From Haladaptatus cibarius D43 (GTDB lineage: Archaea > Halobacteriota > Halobacteria > Halobacteriales > Haladaptataceae): a DNA stretch of 64,000 nucleotides. This document shows, in pieces, positions 27,432 to 35,013 of the stretch. Numbering within the stretch: position 1 is the first letter of the stretch; the number at the start of each line of letters is the position of its first letter. The notes beneath the pieces were generated by a model. That model saw only the letters and a program-made list of their open reading frames with translations. It was not told where the DNA came from and did not search any database. Location: NCBI RefSeq assembly GCF_000710615.1, contig NZ_JDTH01000001.1:682001-746000 (forward strand), given 5' to 3'. A program made the translations under genes and the position numbers.

Positions 27432-28109
27432 TCAGTCGTGGTTCTCGTAATGGCCGAAAACGTCGGTTACCTCCGGCGTCGCACCGTTTTCGGAGAAGAT
27501 GGTGATGAGGTCGCCACTTTCTATTCTCGTGTTCCCGCGCGGGGTGATGACTTCGTCGTCGCGCTCGATTGCGACGACCAATATTCCGTCGCCGAACAGG
27601 CCCTCACTCGCCGCTTCGGAGAGGGTGAGGCCCGAAACCGGCGCATAGGAATCGGCCGTGATTTCGAACACTTCCGCTTCCTCGCCGACCTTCATGTAGT
27701 CCTTGATGGACGGGCGTTTTACGGCGCGATAGAGGTACTCCGCGATGAGGCGTTGGGGGTTCTCGATGACGTTTACCCCGATTTGGCGGAAGATGTTCAT
27801 GTGTTCGGGATTGTGAACGACCGAGATGAGCGAGGGCACTTCCATCTCCTGTCCCAGCAGACAGACCATGATGTTCGTCGCGTCTTGGTCGGTCGTGCTG
27901 ATGAGGGCGTCCGCGCGGTCTGCACCTGCTTCTTCCAAGGTGTCGAGTACCGTCGCGTCGTCGTGGAGGACGAGACAGTCAAACTCCATCGACGCGCGTT
28001 CCGCGCGTTCTTTATTTTTCTCGATGACCACCACGTCGTTGCTGTTCTGGGTCGCAATGCTGATGAGTTGCGAGCCGATGTCGCCCGCACCGACGATAAT
28101 GAGATACAT
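27432..28109 (-). CDS. trkA: Trk potassium uptake regulatory subunit TrkA
   Basis: A 225-aa protein with one N-terminal RCK nucleotide-binding domain (MYLIIVGAGDIGSQLISIA, the GxGxxG motif) and a C-terminal RCK_C domain (SGLTLSEAASEGLFGDGILVV and SGDLITIFSENG). It binds NAD(H) or nucleotides and gates TrkH. The arrangement is trkA then trkH with a 1-bp gap, both on the minus strand. Confidence 0.93.
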   Translation of the reverse strand: MYLIIVGAGDIGSQLISIATQNSNDVVVIEKNKERAERASMEFDCLVLHDDATVLDTLEEAGADRADALISTTDQDATNIMVCLLGQEMEVPSLISVVHNPEHMNIFRQIGVNVIENPQRLIAEYLYRAVKRPSIKDYMKVGEEAEVFEITADSYAPVSGLTLSEAASEGLFGDGILVVAIERDDEVITPRGNTRIESGDLITIFSENGATPEVTDVFGHYENHD

Positions 28110-28654
28110 TCGTTGTTCCCCCTGCGAAGTCAGCGTTTGAAAAGATATTGTTGTGGAACGAGGGTATCGTGTGGGTGTGTCGGGTTGTGAGCAATTCCGG
28201 TAGGTAACCGTTTAATCACGGTTATGAAGTCGTTAAAAACGCCGTAATGGCTGTTTTTCGGGTTCTGAGTTTGTTGTGGGAATTCAGTATGAGGAACCAG
28301 CGCGCGCCGTGGTGGTTCGGTGAGTTTCTCGAATTGACACAAAAATCGTGGCGCGCGCGTCGGCAGACCTTCGGGACGCCGATCAGGTCTGCCGATTACT
28401 GCGCGAGGTCTTCGTGAGCGAAGCGAGCGAACGGCTCGTCAGAGCAAAGCTCTGACGGTGGGTGAGTGAACGAGCGCTAGCGAGGGAGCGAATCGGTTGT
28501 GGAGGCGTGCGGCCTGCGGTAGCGGTTGCGGGTCTGTGTTGTTGTGATTTCCTGCCACGGTATTCTGGAAACTCTCATCGAGTCAATTCCCACAAAACTC
28601 CGCCACGTGGCACGAACCTCATAAAATAAACCCCTTCAAACCACACATCCACGC
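28110..28654. other. Gene-free stretch with structured repeats
   Basis: This 545-bp gap between trkA and the HIT gene has no gene I can support. It contains a 10-bp inverted repeat (28361-28370 with 28385-28394) and a 9-bp short-loop hairpin (28437-28445 with 28449-28457). It also has a (GAGCGAA)-rich stretch around 28415-28495. A plus-strand frame from about 28247 encodes a 56-aa Arg/Trp-rich sequence that I do not trust. The end contains the TATA box for the HIT gene (28621-28630). Confidence 0.5.
28621..28630 (+). promoter_or_regulatory. TATA box for the HIT gene
   Basis: ATAAAATAAA lies 25-34 bp upstream of the ATG at 28655, consistent with a leaderless start. Confidence 0.55.
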
Positions 28655-29188
28655 ATGCAACAGGTGTTCGCGCCGTGGCGAATCGAATGGGTCGAACGTG
28701 ACGAAAACGACGTCGAAATCGAAGACTGTGTCTTCTGTGAACTCCCGAACCGCGGTGAAGACCGGGAATTTCTCGTCGTGGCGCGAAACGACCACGCCGT
28801 GGTGATGCTGAACAACTACCCCTACAATCCGGGCCACGTCATGGTCATTCCGAACCAGCACACCGCGGACTACCGGGAGTTGACGGACGAGGCCCTACTC
28901 GGGCACGCGAAACTCAAACAGCGAACCTTCGACGCACTGGAAACCGCCATCGGGCCGGACGGCTTCAACGTTGGCCTAAATATCGGCGAGGGAAGTGGCG
29001 GTTCCATCGACCATCTCCACACGCACATCGTCCCGCGGTGGCAGGGCGACACGAATTTTATGCCGGTGCTCTCCGACACGAAGGTCATCGTGGAAGCGCT
29101 CGAAGACACCTACGAACGGATTCACGGCGCCTTCGCGGAACAGAAGGGGGCGACGGTTCCCGACGAGGACGAAGCCGTGCGCTTCTGA
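28655..29188 (+). CDS. HIT-family nucleotide hydrolase (Ap4A-type)
   Basis: A 177-aa protein of the histidine-triad family. The active-site motif HLHTHIVPRW (H-x-H-x-H) is present, and the PGHVMVIPNQHTADY and FCEL segments match the family. An N-terminal CVFC knuckle could bind Zn. HIT hydrolases split nucleoside 5'-phosphoramidates or diadenosine polyphosphates; substrate choice cannot be read. The Ap4A-phosphorylase-like branch is suggested by the N-terminal FAPWRIEWV. Confidence 0.92.
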   Translation: MQQVFAPWRIEWVERDENDVEIEDCVFCELPNRGEDREFLVVARNDHAVVMLNNYPYNPGHVMVIPNQHTADYRELTDEALLGHAKLKQRTFDALETAIGPDGFNVGLNIGEGSGGSIDHLHTHIVPRWQGDTNFMPVLSDTKVIVEALEDTYERIHGAFAEQKGATVPDEDEAVRF

Positions 29189-29197
29189 CGCGAGTCG

Positions 29198-29599
29198 CTA
29201 CAAGTCGCAAGTCGATTCCGCCGCACCCTCGACCGAGTTCGAGCATACACATTCGGGTGCAATCTCGGCAGGTACCGGGCAGTCCCCGTCGGGACACTCG
29301 ACCGGTTCGACCAGCGATTCTACGTCCGACATGATAGCCGCCAGTGACGTTCCGTGGTCGGTGAGTCGGTACGTCGTCGTCGGCGGTGACGTAGCGTGAA
29401 CTTCCTTCTCCACGAAATTCAAACACCGCAGCTCTCGCAGTCGTTCGGAGAGCGTCTTCGCACTGACGCCACCGAGCGACCGCCGGAGGTCGTTGAACCC
29501 CTGTTCTCGTTCCGAGAGCGCCCGGACGACGTGAAATGCCCACTTCGACCCGAGAACGCTCCGGACGGCGTGCCACGTCCGTTGCCAGTCGTCAGTCAT
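29198..29599 (-). CDS. HxlR-type winged-helix regulator with cysteine-rich tail
   Basis: A 133-aa protein. The body is a standard HxlR winged helix: SKWAFHVVRALSEREQGFND, SAKTLSERLRELRCLNFVEK and the wing YRLTDHGTSLAAIM. The C-terminal ~35 residues add five cysteines (102, 107, 117, 119, 131), including CPDGDCP and ECVCSN. HxlR regulators often sense redox or electrophiles through Cys, so this tail could bind metal or be oxidised. It is divergently arranged with a Cys-rich peptide gene and a CDF metal exporter. The intergenic palindrome TACC-TATT-GGTA at 29659-29670 is a possible operator. The ATG at 29599 is chosen over a very long open frame. Confidence 0.88.
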   Translation of the reverse strand: MTDDWQRTWHAVRSVLGSKWAFHVVRALSEREQGFNDLRRSLGGVSAKTLSERLRELRCLNFVEKEVHATSPPTTTYRLTDHGTSLAAIMSDVESLVEPVECPDGDCPVPAEIAPECVCSNSVEGAAESTCDL

Positions 29600-29658
29600 T
29601 GCTGTCTGATTAGAACGCCGTAGATGTAAGCGTACGTGGGTGGTTTCGCTGTAGAAAC

Positions 29659-29670
29659 TACCTATTGGTA
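29659..29670. promoter_or_regulatory. Candidate operator between regulator and Cys-rich peptide gene
   Basis: TACC-TATT-GGTA is a perfect inverted repeat with a 4-bp spacer, about halfway between the divergent starts at 29599 and 29718. It is short, so chance is possible. Its position makes it the best candidate for a binding site of the HxlR regulator. A loose TATA-like word (GATATTACTA) at about 29680-29689 could serve the peptide gene. Confidence 0.35.
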
Positions 29671-29717
29671 CGGAAACTGATATTACTATCCTCGATGGGT
29701 GCCTACGATAGAGTGTG

Positions 29718-29834
29718 ATGTCAAACCACTGCTGTGTGTCAGACTGCTGCACAGACGCCGATACGGTCGTTATCGTCAACTGCTGTGCGGGAACCTCCTG
29801 TACGGATCGTGACTGCTGTTCTGAGTGTTGTTGA
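29718..29834 (+). CDS. 38-aa cysteine-rich peptide (metallothionein-like)
   Basis: ATG at 29718 to TGA at 29832-29834 encodes 38 residues, 11 of them Cys (positions 5, 6, 10, 11, 22, 23, 28, 33, 34, 37, 38). Five CC pairs stand out, plus acidic and polar spacers; examples are NHCCVSDCCTD and RDCCSECC. This Cys density and spacing resemble metallothioneins and other metal-thiolate peptides, but I know of no named archaeal family of this kind. Its neighbours are a Cys-tailed HxlR regulator (divergent) and a CDF metal exporter (54 bp downstream, same strand). Sequestration or buffering of a soft metal such as Cu, Zn or Cd is the leading idea; a redox or toxin-like role is the alternative. It is not a random frame: codon choice fits the region. 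Confidence 0.7.
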   Translation: MSNHCCVSDCCTDADTVVIVNCCAGTSCTDRDCCSECC

Positions 29835-29887
29835 GCAACTGACCGAGACGATACGCCCTTTTCTTTGGAGTGCGAACGGTTACTTCG

Positions 29888-30823
29888 ATGAACCGCTCGT
29901 CCGCCGTCCGCACCGCGGGAATCGTCGTTCTCTCGGCGAATCTCCTGCTTGCGGTTGCGAAGGGACTCGTCTGGTTTCAAACCGGGAGCCTCGCGGTCGG
30001 TTCCGAGGCGGTCAACAGCCTCTCGGACGCGGTGTACAGCGTCGTCGTTCTCGCCGGACTTTACCTGACGACGCAACCGCCGGATTTCGAACACCCGCAC
30101 GGACACGAACGAATCGAACCGTTCGTCTCGCTGTTGGTCGCTCTCGGCGTCTTCGCGGCGGGTGGCTTGATTCTCTGGCGCTCCGCTACCTCCCTCCTTT
30201 CGGGCGACGTTTCGGCGACGACGAGTTTGCTGGCCGTCGGCGTCCTCGCCGGGACGACCATCGTCAAATACGGACTGTACCGGTACTGTCTCCGAATCGG
30301 CGGGAATGCCAACTCGCCCGCGGTGGAAGCAATCGCGCTGGACAACCGCAACGACATCCTCACCGCGGGAGCGGCCCTCGTCGGGGTTCTCGGTGCGTCC
30401 GTTGGCGTTCCGGAACTCGACCCGCTCGCGGCGGGCGTCGTCTCGCTCGGCATTTTGTACACCGGGTGGGAAATCGTGGAGAGCAACGTGGATTACCTCG
30501 TCGGACGTGCCCCGCCGGAAGACCTTCGGGCGACAATCGTCCAGCGGGCGCTCGTGCATCCCGACGTGGAAGGCGTCCACGACGTCGTCGCCCACTACGT
30601 CGGGCCGGAAATCGACGTGAGCATGCACATCGAAGTCGAGGGCGACAGGACGCTCATCGAGGCCCACGACATCGAAACGGCGGTGATGCATTCGATTCAG
30701 GCCATTTCCGAGGTGGACGACGTGTTCGTCCACGTTGACCCGAAGGAACTCGGCGAGTGGAAAATGGACGACGAAGCTGACCGCTTGGCTGACACGCCAG
30801 TTCGAGACAGTGAGGGCCGGTAG
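29888..30823 (+). CDS. Cation diffusion facilitator (CDF) metal exporter
   Basis: A 311-aa membrane protein with about six helices and a C-terminal cytosolic metal-binding domain. Metal-site residues show as NSLSD (an N-x3-D version of site A) in helix 2 and DNRND (D-x3-D) in helix 5. A His-bearing segment PHGHERIEP is in the loop between helices. CDFs export Zn, Mn, Fe, Co or Cd in exchange for protons. An Asn in the first site position is seen in some Mn-preferring members, so Mn should be considered beside Zn. It sits just after the Cys-rich peptide gene. ATG at 29888 (MNRSSAVRTAG) is chosen. Confidence 0.9.
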   Translation: MNRSSAVRTAGIVVLSANLLLAVAKGLVWFQTGSLAVGSEAVNSLSDAVYSVVVLAGLYLTTQPPDFEHPHGHERIEPFVSLLVALGVFAAGGLILWRSATSLLSGDVSATTSLLAVGVLAGTTIVKYGLYRYCLRIGGNANSPAVEAIALDNRNDILTAGAALVGVLGASVGVPELDPLAAGVVSLGILYTGWEIVESNVDYLVGRAPPEDLRATIVQRALVHPDVEGVHDVVAHYVGPEIDVSMHIEVEGDRTLIEAHDIETAVMHSIQAISEVDDVFVHVDPKELGEWKMDDEADRLADTPVRDSEGR

Positions 30824-30899
30824 CACGCCATTTTCAGATGGTGAGAATCGGATCCCGGTATTTTTTACCACGGTGTTGTAGGTAAGGATGCAGGTTCCC

Positions 30900-31694
30900 A
30901 TGACCTCCCAACACAACAGACGGACATTGCTGAAGGCGACCGGCGCGACACTCGCGGTTGGTTCCCTCGCCGGATGTATCGCAGGTGGACGACTCGAGTC
31001 GGGTGGCGAATCACAAACCGATGACGATGCGAAAACGAACGACGAGGTTCGGGCGGATAGGACGCTGAAAGTCGGCCCCGCCGGGGAGTTGGCGTTCGTC
31101 GCCGACGACATCACCGTCCATCCCGGCCAAACCGTCGCGTGGGAGTGGAAGTCCGACACCCACAACATTGTGGTGAAAAATCAGCCAGACGGGGCGAATT
31201 GGAAGGGCACGCCCGGCCCCGCATCGAAAGTGTACGACACGGGCTATCGACACACCCACACCTTCGAAACGCTCGGTGAGTACGAATACTACTGCCAACC
31301 TCACCAGTCCGCTGGAATGGTTGGAAAAGTAACTGTCGCACCGGCAGAGGAGACGACCGAGAAACCGACGGAGACCCCGGACGAAGAGTCGCCAGCGACG
31401 GAAGACGACCTCCCGATAGAAGTCGGCCCGGGCGGGAATCTGGAGTTCTCCCCTGACTTGGTCAAAGTTCCAGCAGGAACCGAAGTCACCTTCGTCTGGA
31501 AGTCGGATTCGCACAACATCGCCGTCGAAAGCCAACCAGAGGGTGCGAACTGGGACGGAACGCCGGACAGCGAAAACACGGTATTTGACGCTGGCTACGG
31601 GCACTGTTACACCTTCGAGGTGCCCGGAAAATACGAATACTACTGTGTACCCCACGAAACCGTCGGAGAAAAAGGAACGATAATCGTCGAATAG
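30900..31694 (+). CDS. Two-domain halocyanin-like type 1 copper lipoprotein
   Basis: A 264-aa secreted protein with a Tat signal (NRRTLLKATGATLAVGSLAGC; lipid-anchored Cys26) and two plastocyanin-like domains joined by a Thr/Glu/Pro linker. Domain 1 has the full copper ligand set: DTHNIVV (His), then CQPHQSAGM (Cys, His, Met). Domain 2 has SDSHNIAV (His) and CVPHETVGEKG (Cys, His), but Glu or Lys where the axial Met would be. Domain 1 is likely the electron carrier; domain 2 may bind Cu with a different ligand. It follows the CDF exporter on the same strand, hinting at a metal-handling locus. Confidence 0.9.
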   Translation: MTSQHNRRTLLKATGATLAVGSLAGCIAGGRLESGGESQTDDDAKTNDEVRADRTLKVGPAGELAFVADDITVHPGQTVAWEWKSDTHNIVVKNQPDGANWKGTPGPASKVYDTGYRHTHTFETLGEYEYYCQPHQSAGMVGKVTVAPAEETTEKPTETPDEESPATEDDLPIEVGPGGNLEFSPDLVKVPAGTEVTFVWKSDSHNIAVESQPEGANWDGTPDSENTVFDAGYGHCYTFEVPGKYEYYCVPHETVGEKGTIIVE

Positions 31695-31767
31695 TCGGCG
31701 TTCGTCATCCCAAAAATCCTGTTTCGGCCCTCCCAAATCACTCGATTTCTGAACCCGCTAAAATCCT

Positions 31768-33021
31768 TCAAACCGGCTTTCCGAACGCGTACACCGTCTG
31801 ATGGCCGGTTATTTCCACGTCGAGAAAATCGCCGGGTTCGATGCCGTAGTCCGTGGCGTTCTGGACGATGACCTGCCGATACGCCTCGTCCCGGCATTTT
31901 ACCGAATCGCCGGTTCCCTCCTCTACGACCATCACGCGCTTTTCGGTGCCGACCATGTCTTCGTAGGCCGACCCGACGATGTCCATCTTCAACTCGGACA
32001 TCGCCTTCGAGCGCTCTTTTTTGATGGTTCCACCCAAACCCTTCATCTTCGCGGCGTCCGTGTTCGGGCGCTTCGAGAATCGGGTGACGTTGAGCTTTTC
32101 CGGCCGGGTTTCGCGCAGAAGGGCCATGCTCTGTTCGTGGTCGTCGTCGGTTTCCGTCGGGAAACCGACGATGAAGTCCGTCGAGAGTGTCCAGTAGTCC
32201 AGATGCTCGTCGAACGTCTCCACGATTTCGACGTATTCGCCGACTTGGTGCTGTCTGCGCATGTCGCCGAGCACGTCGTTCGACCCGGATTGCACCGGTG
32301 CGTGGATGAAGTTGTACAGTTCGTCGTTTTCGGCGAAGACGTGCGCGAGTTCTTCGCGGATGCCGTGAACACCTTTCGGATTCGCCATGCCGACGCGAAC
32401 CCGAAAGTCGCCGTCAATTTCGTTGCAGATGCGGTTGAGCAAGACGTGTAGTTTTCGCTCGCCCGTATCCCAGCCGTACACGCCCGTGTCCTGTCCGGTA
32501 ATCCGGAGTTCCTTCGCGCCTGCGTGGACGAGCGCGCGGGCCTTCTCGACGTTTTCCTCGACGGAGGGCGAGTCGATTTTTCCGGTCGCATGCTTCGTGA
32601 TGCAGTACGAACAGTCGGACATACAGCCACGAGCGATGGGGAGAATGCCGACCACGCCGTCCAGAACCGGTTCGACGCCCGGGCCGGGAGTCGGACATTC
32701 GCCGTTCGTCACCGCCGTCGGCACGTCGTCCCAGTGAAGGATTTGGGCGTCGATTCCCTCCGTCTCGAACTCGTCGCCCTGTGCGAGCGCCATACAGCCC
32801 GTGATGATGAGGTCTGCCGTTTCCGCTTCGAGTTCTTTGGCCCGGCGAACCATGTTGCGTTCCGTCTTCTCCACCACCGTACAGGAGTTCATGATTGCCA
32901 CGTCCGCCTGCTCGGGTGCCCCCACGCGATAGTGGCCCGCGTCACGGAGCGCGGACTCTATCTGACGGCTCTCGCCGCGGTTCGAGGTACACCCATACGT
33001 CTCGATGTGATACCGGGCCAT
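31768..33021 (-). CDS. tRNA methylthiotransferase (MtaB/CDKAL1-type radical SAM)
   Basis: A 417-aa radical SAM enzyme. It has three N-terminal cluster Cys regions (ETYGCTSNRG, NSCTVVEKT, TGCMALAQG) and the radical SAM motif ARGCMSDCSYC (CxxxCxxC). A C-terminal TRAM domain (EPGDFLDVEITGHQTVYAFG) binds tRNA. The archaeal e-MtaB branch adds a methylthio group to t6A at tRNA position 37, giving ms2t6A. Start at 33021 (MARYHIETYGC) is chosen because it begins the conserved domain. Confidence 0.9.
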   Translation of the reverse strand: MARYHIETYGCTSNRGESRQIESALRDAGHYRVGAPEQADVAIMNSCTVVEKTERNMVRRAKELEAETADLIITGCMALAQGDEFETEGIDAQILHWDDVPTAVTNGECPTPGPGVEPVLDGVVGILPIARGCMSDCSYCITKHATGKIDSPSVEENVEKARALVHAGAKELRITGQDTGVYGWDTGERKLHVLLNRICNEIDGDFRVRVGMANPKGVHGIREELAHVFAENDELYNFIHAPVQSGSNDVLGDMRRQHQVGEYVEIVETFDEHLDYWTLSTDFIVGFPTETDDDHEQSMALLRETRPEKLNVTRFSKRPNTDAAKMKGLGGTIKKERSKAMSELKMDIVGSAYEDMVGTEKRVMVVEEGTGDSVKCRDEAYRQVIVQNATDYGIEPGDFLDVEITGHQTVYAFGKPV

Positions 33022-33205
33022 TCGGTGTTCGGTTTCGCCTACGCGGGCAAAAGGGCGACGATTGTTGGCGGATGGGACGCTCTTTGCGACCACCGAACCG
33101 GCTGGCGGGCCGAGTGTGCTGTACGCACTCGAAGAAGCATAGATACTACCGAGCGCTCTCGCGCCGGACAGATGTAAAATCGTATCAGAAATTTTGTAAT
33201 ACTGT

Positions 33206-33334
33206 TTAACGGTTCGTGTCTTTTCGTTCGAAAAGTACGCTCTGTGGTGGGAGCGTCACGTTTTCCCTGCTACTGTGATTCTCGAAGATAGTAACGATTC
33301 CGTCATAACCCGTCTCCCGGATGTATACATTCAT
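33206..33334 (-). CDS. 42-aa small protein, unknown
   Basis: ATG at 33334 to TAA at 33206-33208 encodes 42 residues, beginning MNVYIRETGYDGIVTIFENH and ending VLFERKDTNR. Amino-acid composition looks natural (alternating beta-type residues), and an A/T-rich box (33346-33357) lies just upstream. No family is recognised, but it is more convincing than other frames in this gap. The rest of 33022-33464 holds no gene I can support. Confidence 0.45.
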   Translation of the reverse strand: MNVYIRETGYDGIVTIFENHSSRENVTLPPQSVLFERKDTNR

Positions 33335-33464
33335 ATCTCTTCAAAGAAAAATAAACACAGTATCATTCGTCGTTACCCGATTGCTGATTCGGTTTAGGCG
33401 GCCAACAACAAATTGGCTGTAGTCCATTCTTCCGGTGCCCACGCAGTAGTGGGGGAGAAAACCA

Positions 33465-34205
33465 ATGACTCAACACACGCTAGTCACGGACACGGTACTA
33501 CAACTAGGGGGCCTCCCGGGATGGTTACAAGACCCAATCTCCGGATTTATCGCACTGCTCCCGCGACTCGTCGGCGCACTCGTCATCCTGCTCATTGGCT
33601 GGGTAATCGGTCGCGGCGTGGCGGCGGTCGTCCGCCGAGTTGCCGACCGAATCGAACTCGACAGGATGGTGCTCGATACGCCACTGGGCAGGATGCTCGG
33701 CGGCACCGAGAGCGCGGTATCCGGCGCGTTCGGGAAACTCGCCGCGTGGTTCATTTACGCACTGGCGATTCTCGCCGCGGCGAACGTCCTCGCAATCGCA
33801 ACGCTGTCCGAATGGGTGGCAACCGCAGTCTCGTACCTGCCAGCATTAATCGCGGGACTGCTCGTCATCGTGCTGGGCTTCGTCGTCGCCGACTTCATCG
33901 GAGACGCCATCATGCGAACCCGGGCGGCGACGCACACCGCGTACACCAACTGGTTCGCTTCGGGAACTCGGATGTTCCTGTACTTCACCGCCATCGTCAT
34001 CGGTTTGGATACGATGGGAATCGACGTCGGCATCCTGTACGTCTTCGCGCGAGCACTCGCGTGGGGTCTCGCCGCCGCGGTCGCAATCGGCGTCGGCGTC
34101 GCCTTCGGCTGGGGTGGCCGGGACTACGTCGCAAACCACATCGACGGCTGGATGAGCAGTGCGAGTCAGGGCACGCCGAGTCCGCAACCCAGCGACGACG
34201 ACTAA
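33465..34205 (+). CDS. Conserved TM-helix membrane protein (MscS-like)
   Basis: A 246-aa protein with about five membrane helices. LVGALVILLIGWVIGRGVAAVVRRVADR and LPALIAGLLVIVLGFVVADFIGDA match the conserved TM-helix repeat found in small mechanosensitive-channel relatives. It lacks the large cytosolic MscS domain and ends in a short acidic tail. It may gate ion flux upon membrane stress or be a membrane scaffold. It is alone on the plus strand. Confidence 0.8.
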   Translation: MTQHTLVTDTVLQLGGLPGWLQDPISGFIALLPRLVGALVILLIGWVIGRGVAAVVRRVADRIELDRMVLDTPLGRMLGGTESAVSGAFGKLAAWFIYALAILAAANVLAIATLSEWVATAVSYLPALIAGLLVIVLGFVVADFIGDAIMRTRAATHTAYTNWFASGTRMFLYFTAIVIGLDTMGIDVGILYVFARALAWGLAAAVAIGVGVAFGWGGRDYVANHIDGWMSSASQGTPSPQPSDDD

Positions 34206-34228
34206 AAACAGCAGAAACGATTCGAAAA

Positions 34229-34864
34229 CTACCCGCGAAAATCTTCCACGATTTCGACACCACTGCTCGCACCGATTCGCTCCGCGCCCGCGTCGAGCAT
34301 GGCCTGCGCTTCTTCGTAGTCGCCGATGCCGCCGCTCGCTTTGACGGGGAGATACTCCGCCATCAGTTCTACGTCCTCGATTTCCGCCCCCCCATCCGCA
34401 AAGCCAGTCGAGGTTTTGACGAACGTGGCGTCTGCCTCCTTGGCTAATCGGCAGGCGTCGTGTTTTTCCTCGTCAGTGAGCAATGCGGTTTCGATGATGA
34501 CTTTCACCGGAATCGGCACCGCCGCGACGAGTTCCTCGATGTCGGCTTTCACCGCGTCGTGGTCGCCCGCCTTCAGTCGCCCGACGTTGATGACCATGTC
34601 CAGTTCGTCCGCGCCGTCATCCCACGCGCCGACCGCTTCGTCGCGTTTCGCGTCGATTGCGTGCTGTCCGTGCGGGAACCCGACGACCGTTGCGAGGGTC
34701 ACGTCCGGTGCGTACTCCGCCGCCTCCGAAACGTAGCATGGTGGGATGCAAGCGTTCATCCCGTATTCTTTTGCTTCGTCAAGGACTGATTCGACAGCTT
34801 CGAGCGTCGTTTCCGGCCCGAGAACGGTGTGGTCGATTGCGCCAGCGAGTTCGGCTTCGTTCAT
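34229..34864 (-). CDS. deoC: Deoxyribose-phosphate aldolase
   Basis: A 211-aa class I aldolase splitting 2-deoxyribose-5-phosphate to acetaldehyde and glyceraldehyde-3-phosphate. Motifs: [11 protein letters not shown] at the start, [11 protein letters not shown]-type strand ([13 protein letters not shown]), [23 protein letters not shown] with the catalytic Lys, [13 protein letters not shown] with the second Lys, and [10 protein letters not shown]. It reads divergently from the R15P isomerase gene, suggesting shared control of pentose salvage. ATG at 34864 is chosen. Confidence 0.95.
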   Translation of the reverse strand: MNEAELAGAIDHTVLGPETTLEAVESVLDEAKEYGMNACIPPCYVSEAAEYAPDVTLATVVGFPHGQHAIDAKRDEAVGAWDDGADELDMVINVGRLKAGDHDAVKADIEELVAAVPIPVKVIIETALLTDEEKHDACRLAKEADATFVKTSTGFADGGAEIEDVELMAEYLPVKASGGIGDYEEAQAMLDAGAERIGASSGVEIVEDFRG

Positions 34865-35013
34865 AGCGGGCGGATGAACCGGCGGGGTAAAAATCCCGCT
34901 ATCGACCGGGCATGGACTACGGGAATTTGCGATTCCCGACGTTTCGATAACTGCCACCGCCGCGGACGTTTCGCCGGACTATCTTTTTGTTCGTGACCAT
35001 CGTACCGAAACCC

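Noticed and set aside
28247-28417. Plus-strand 56-aa ORF before the HIT gene
   Set aside because: Trp/Arg/Ser-rich, contains inverted repeat DNA, and no TATA box or recognisable motif.
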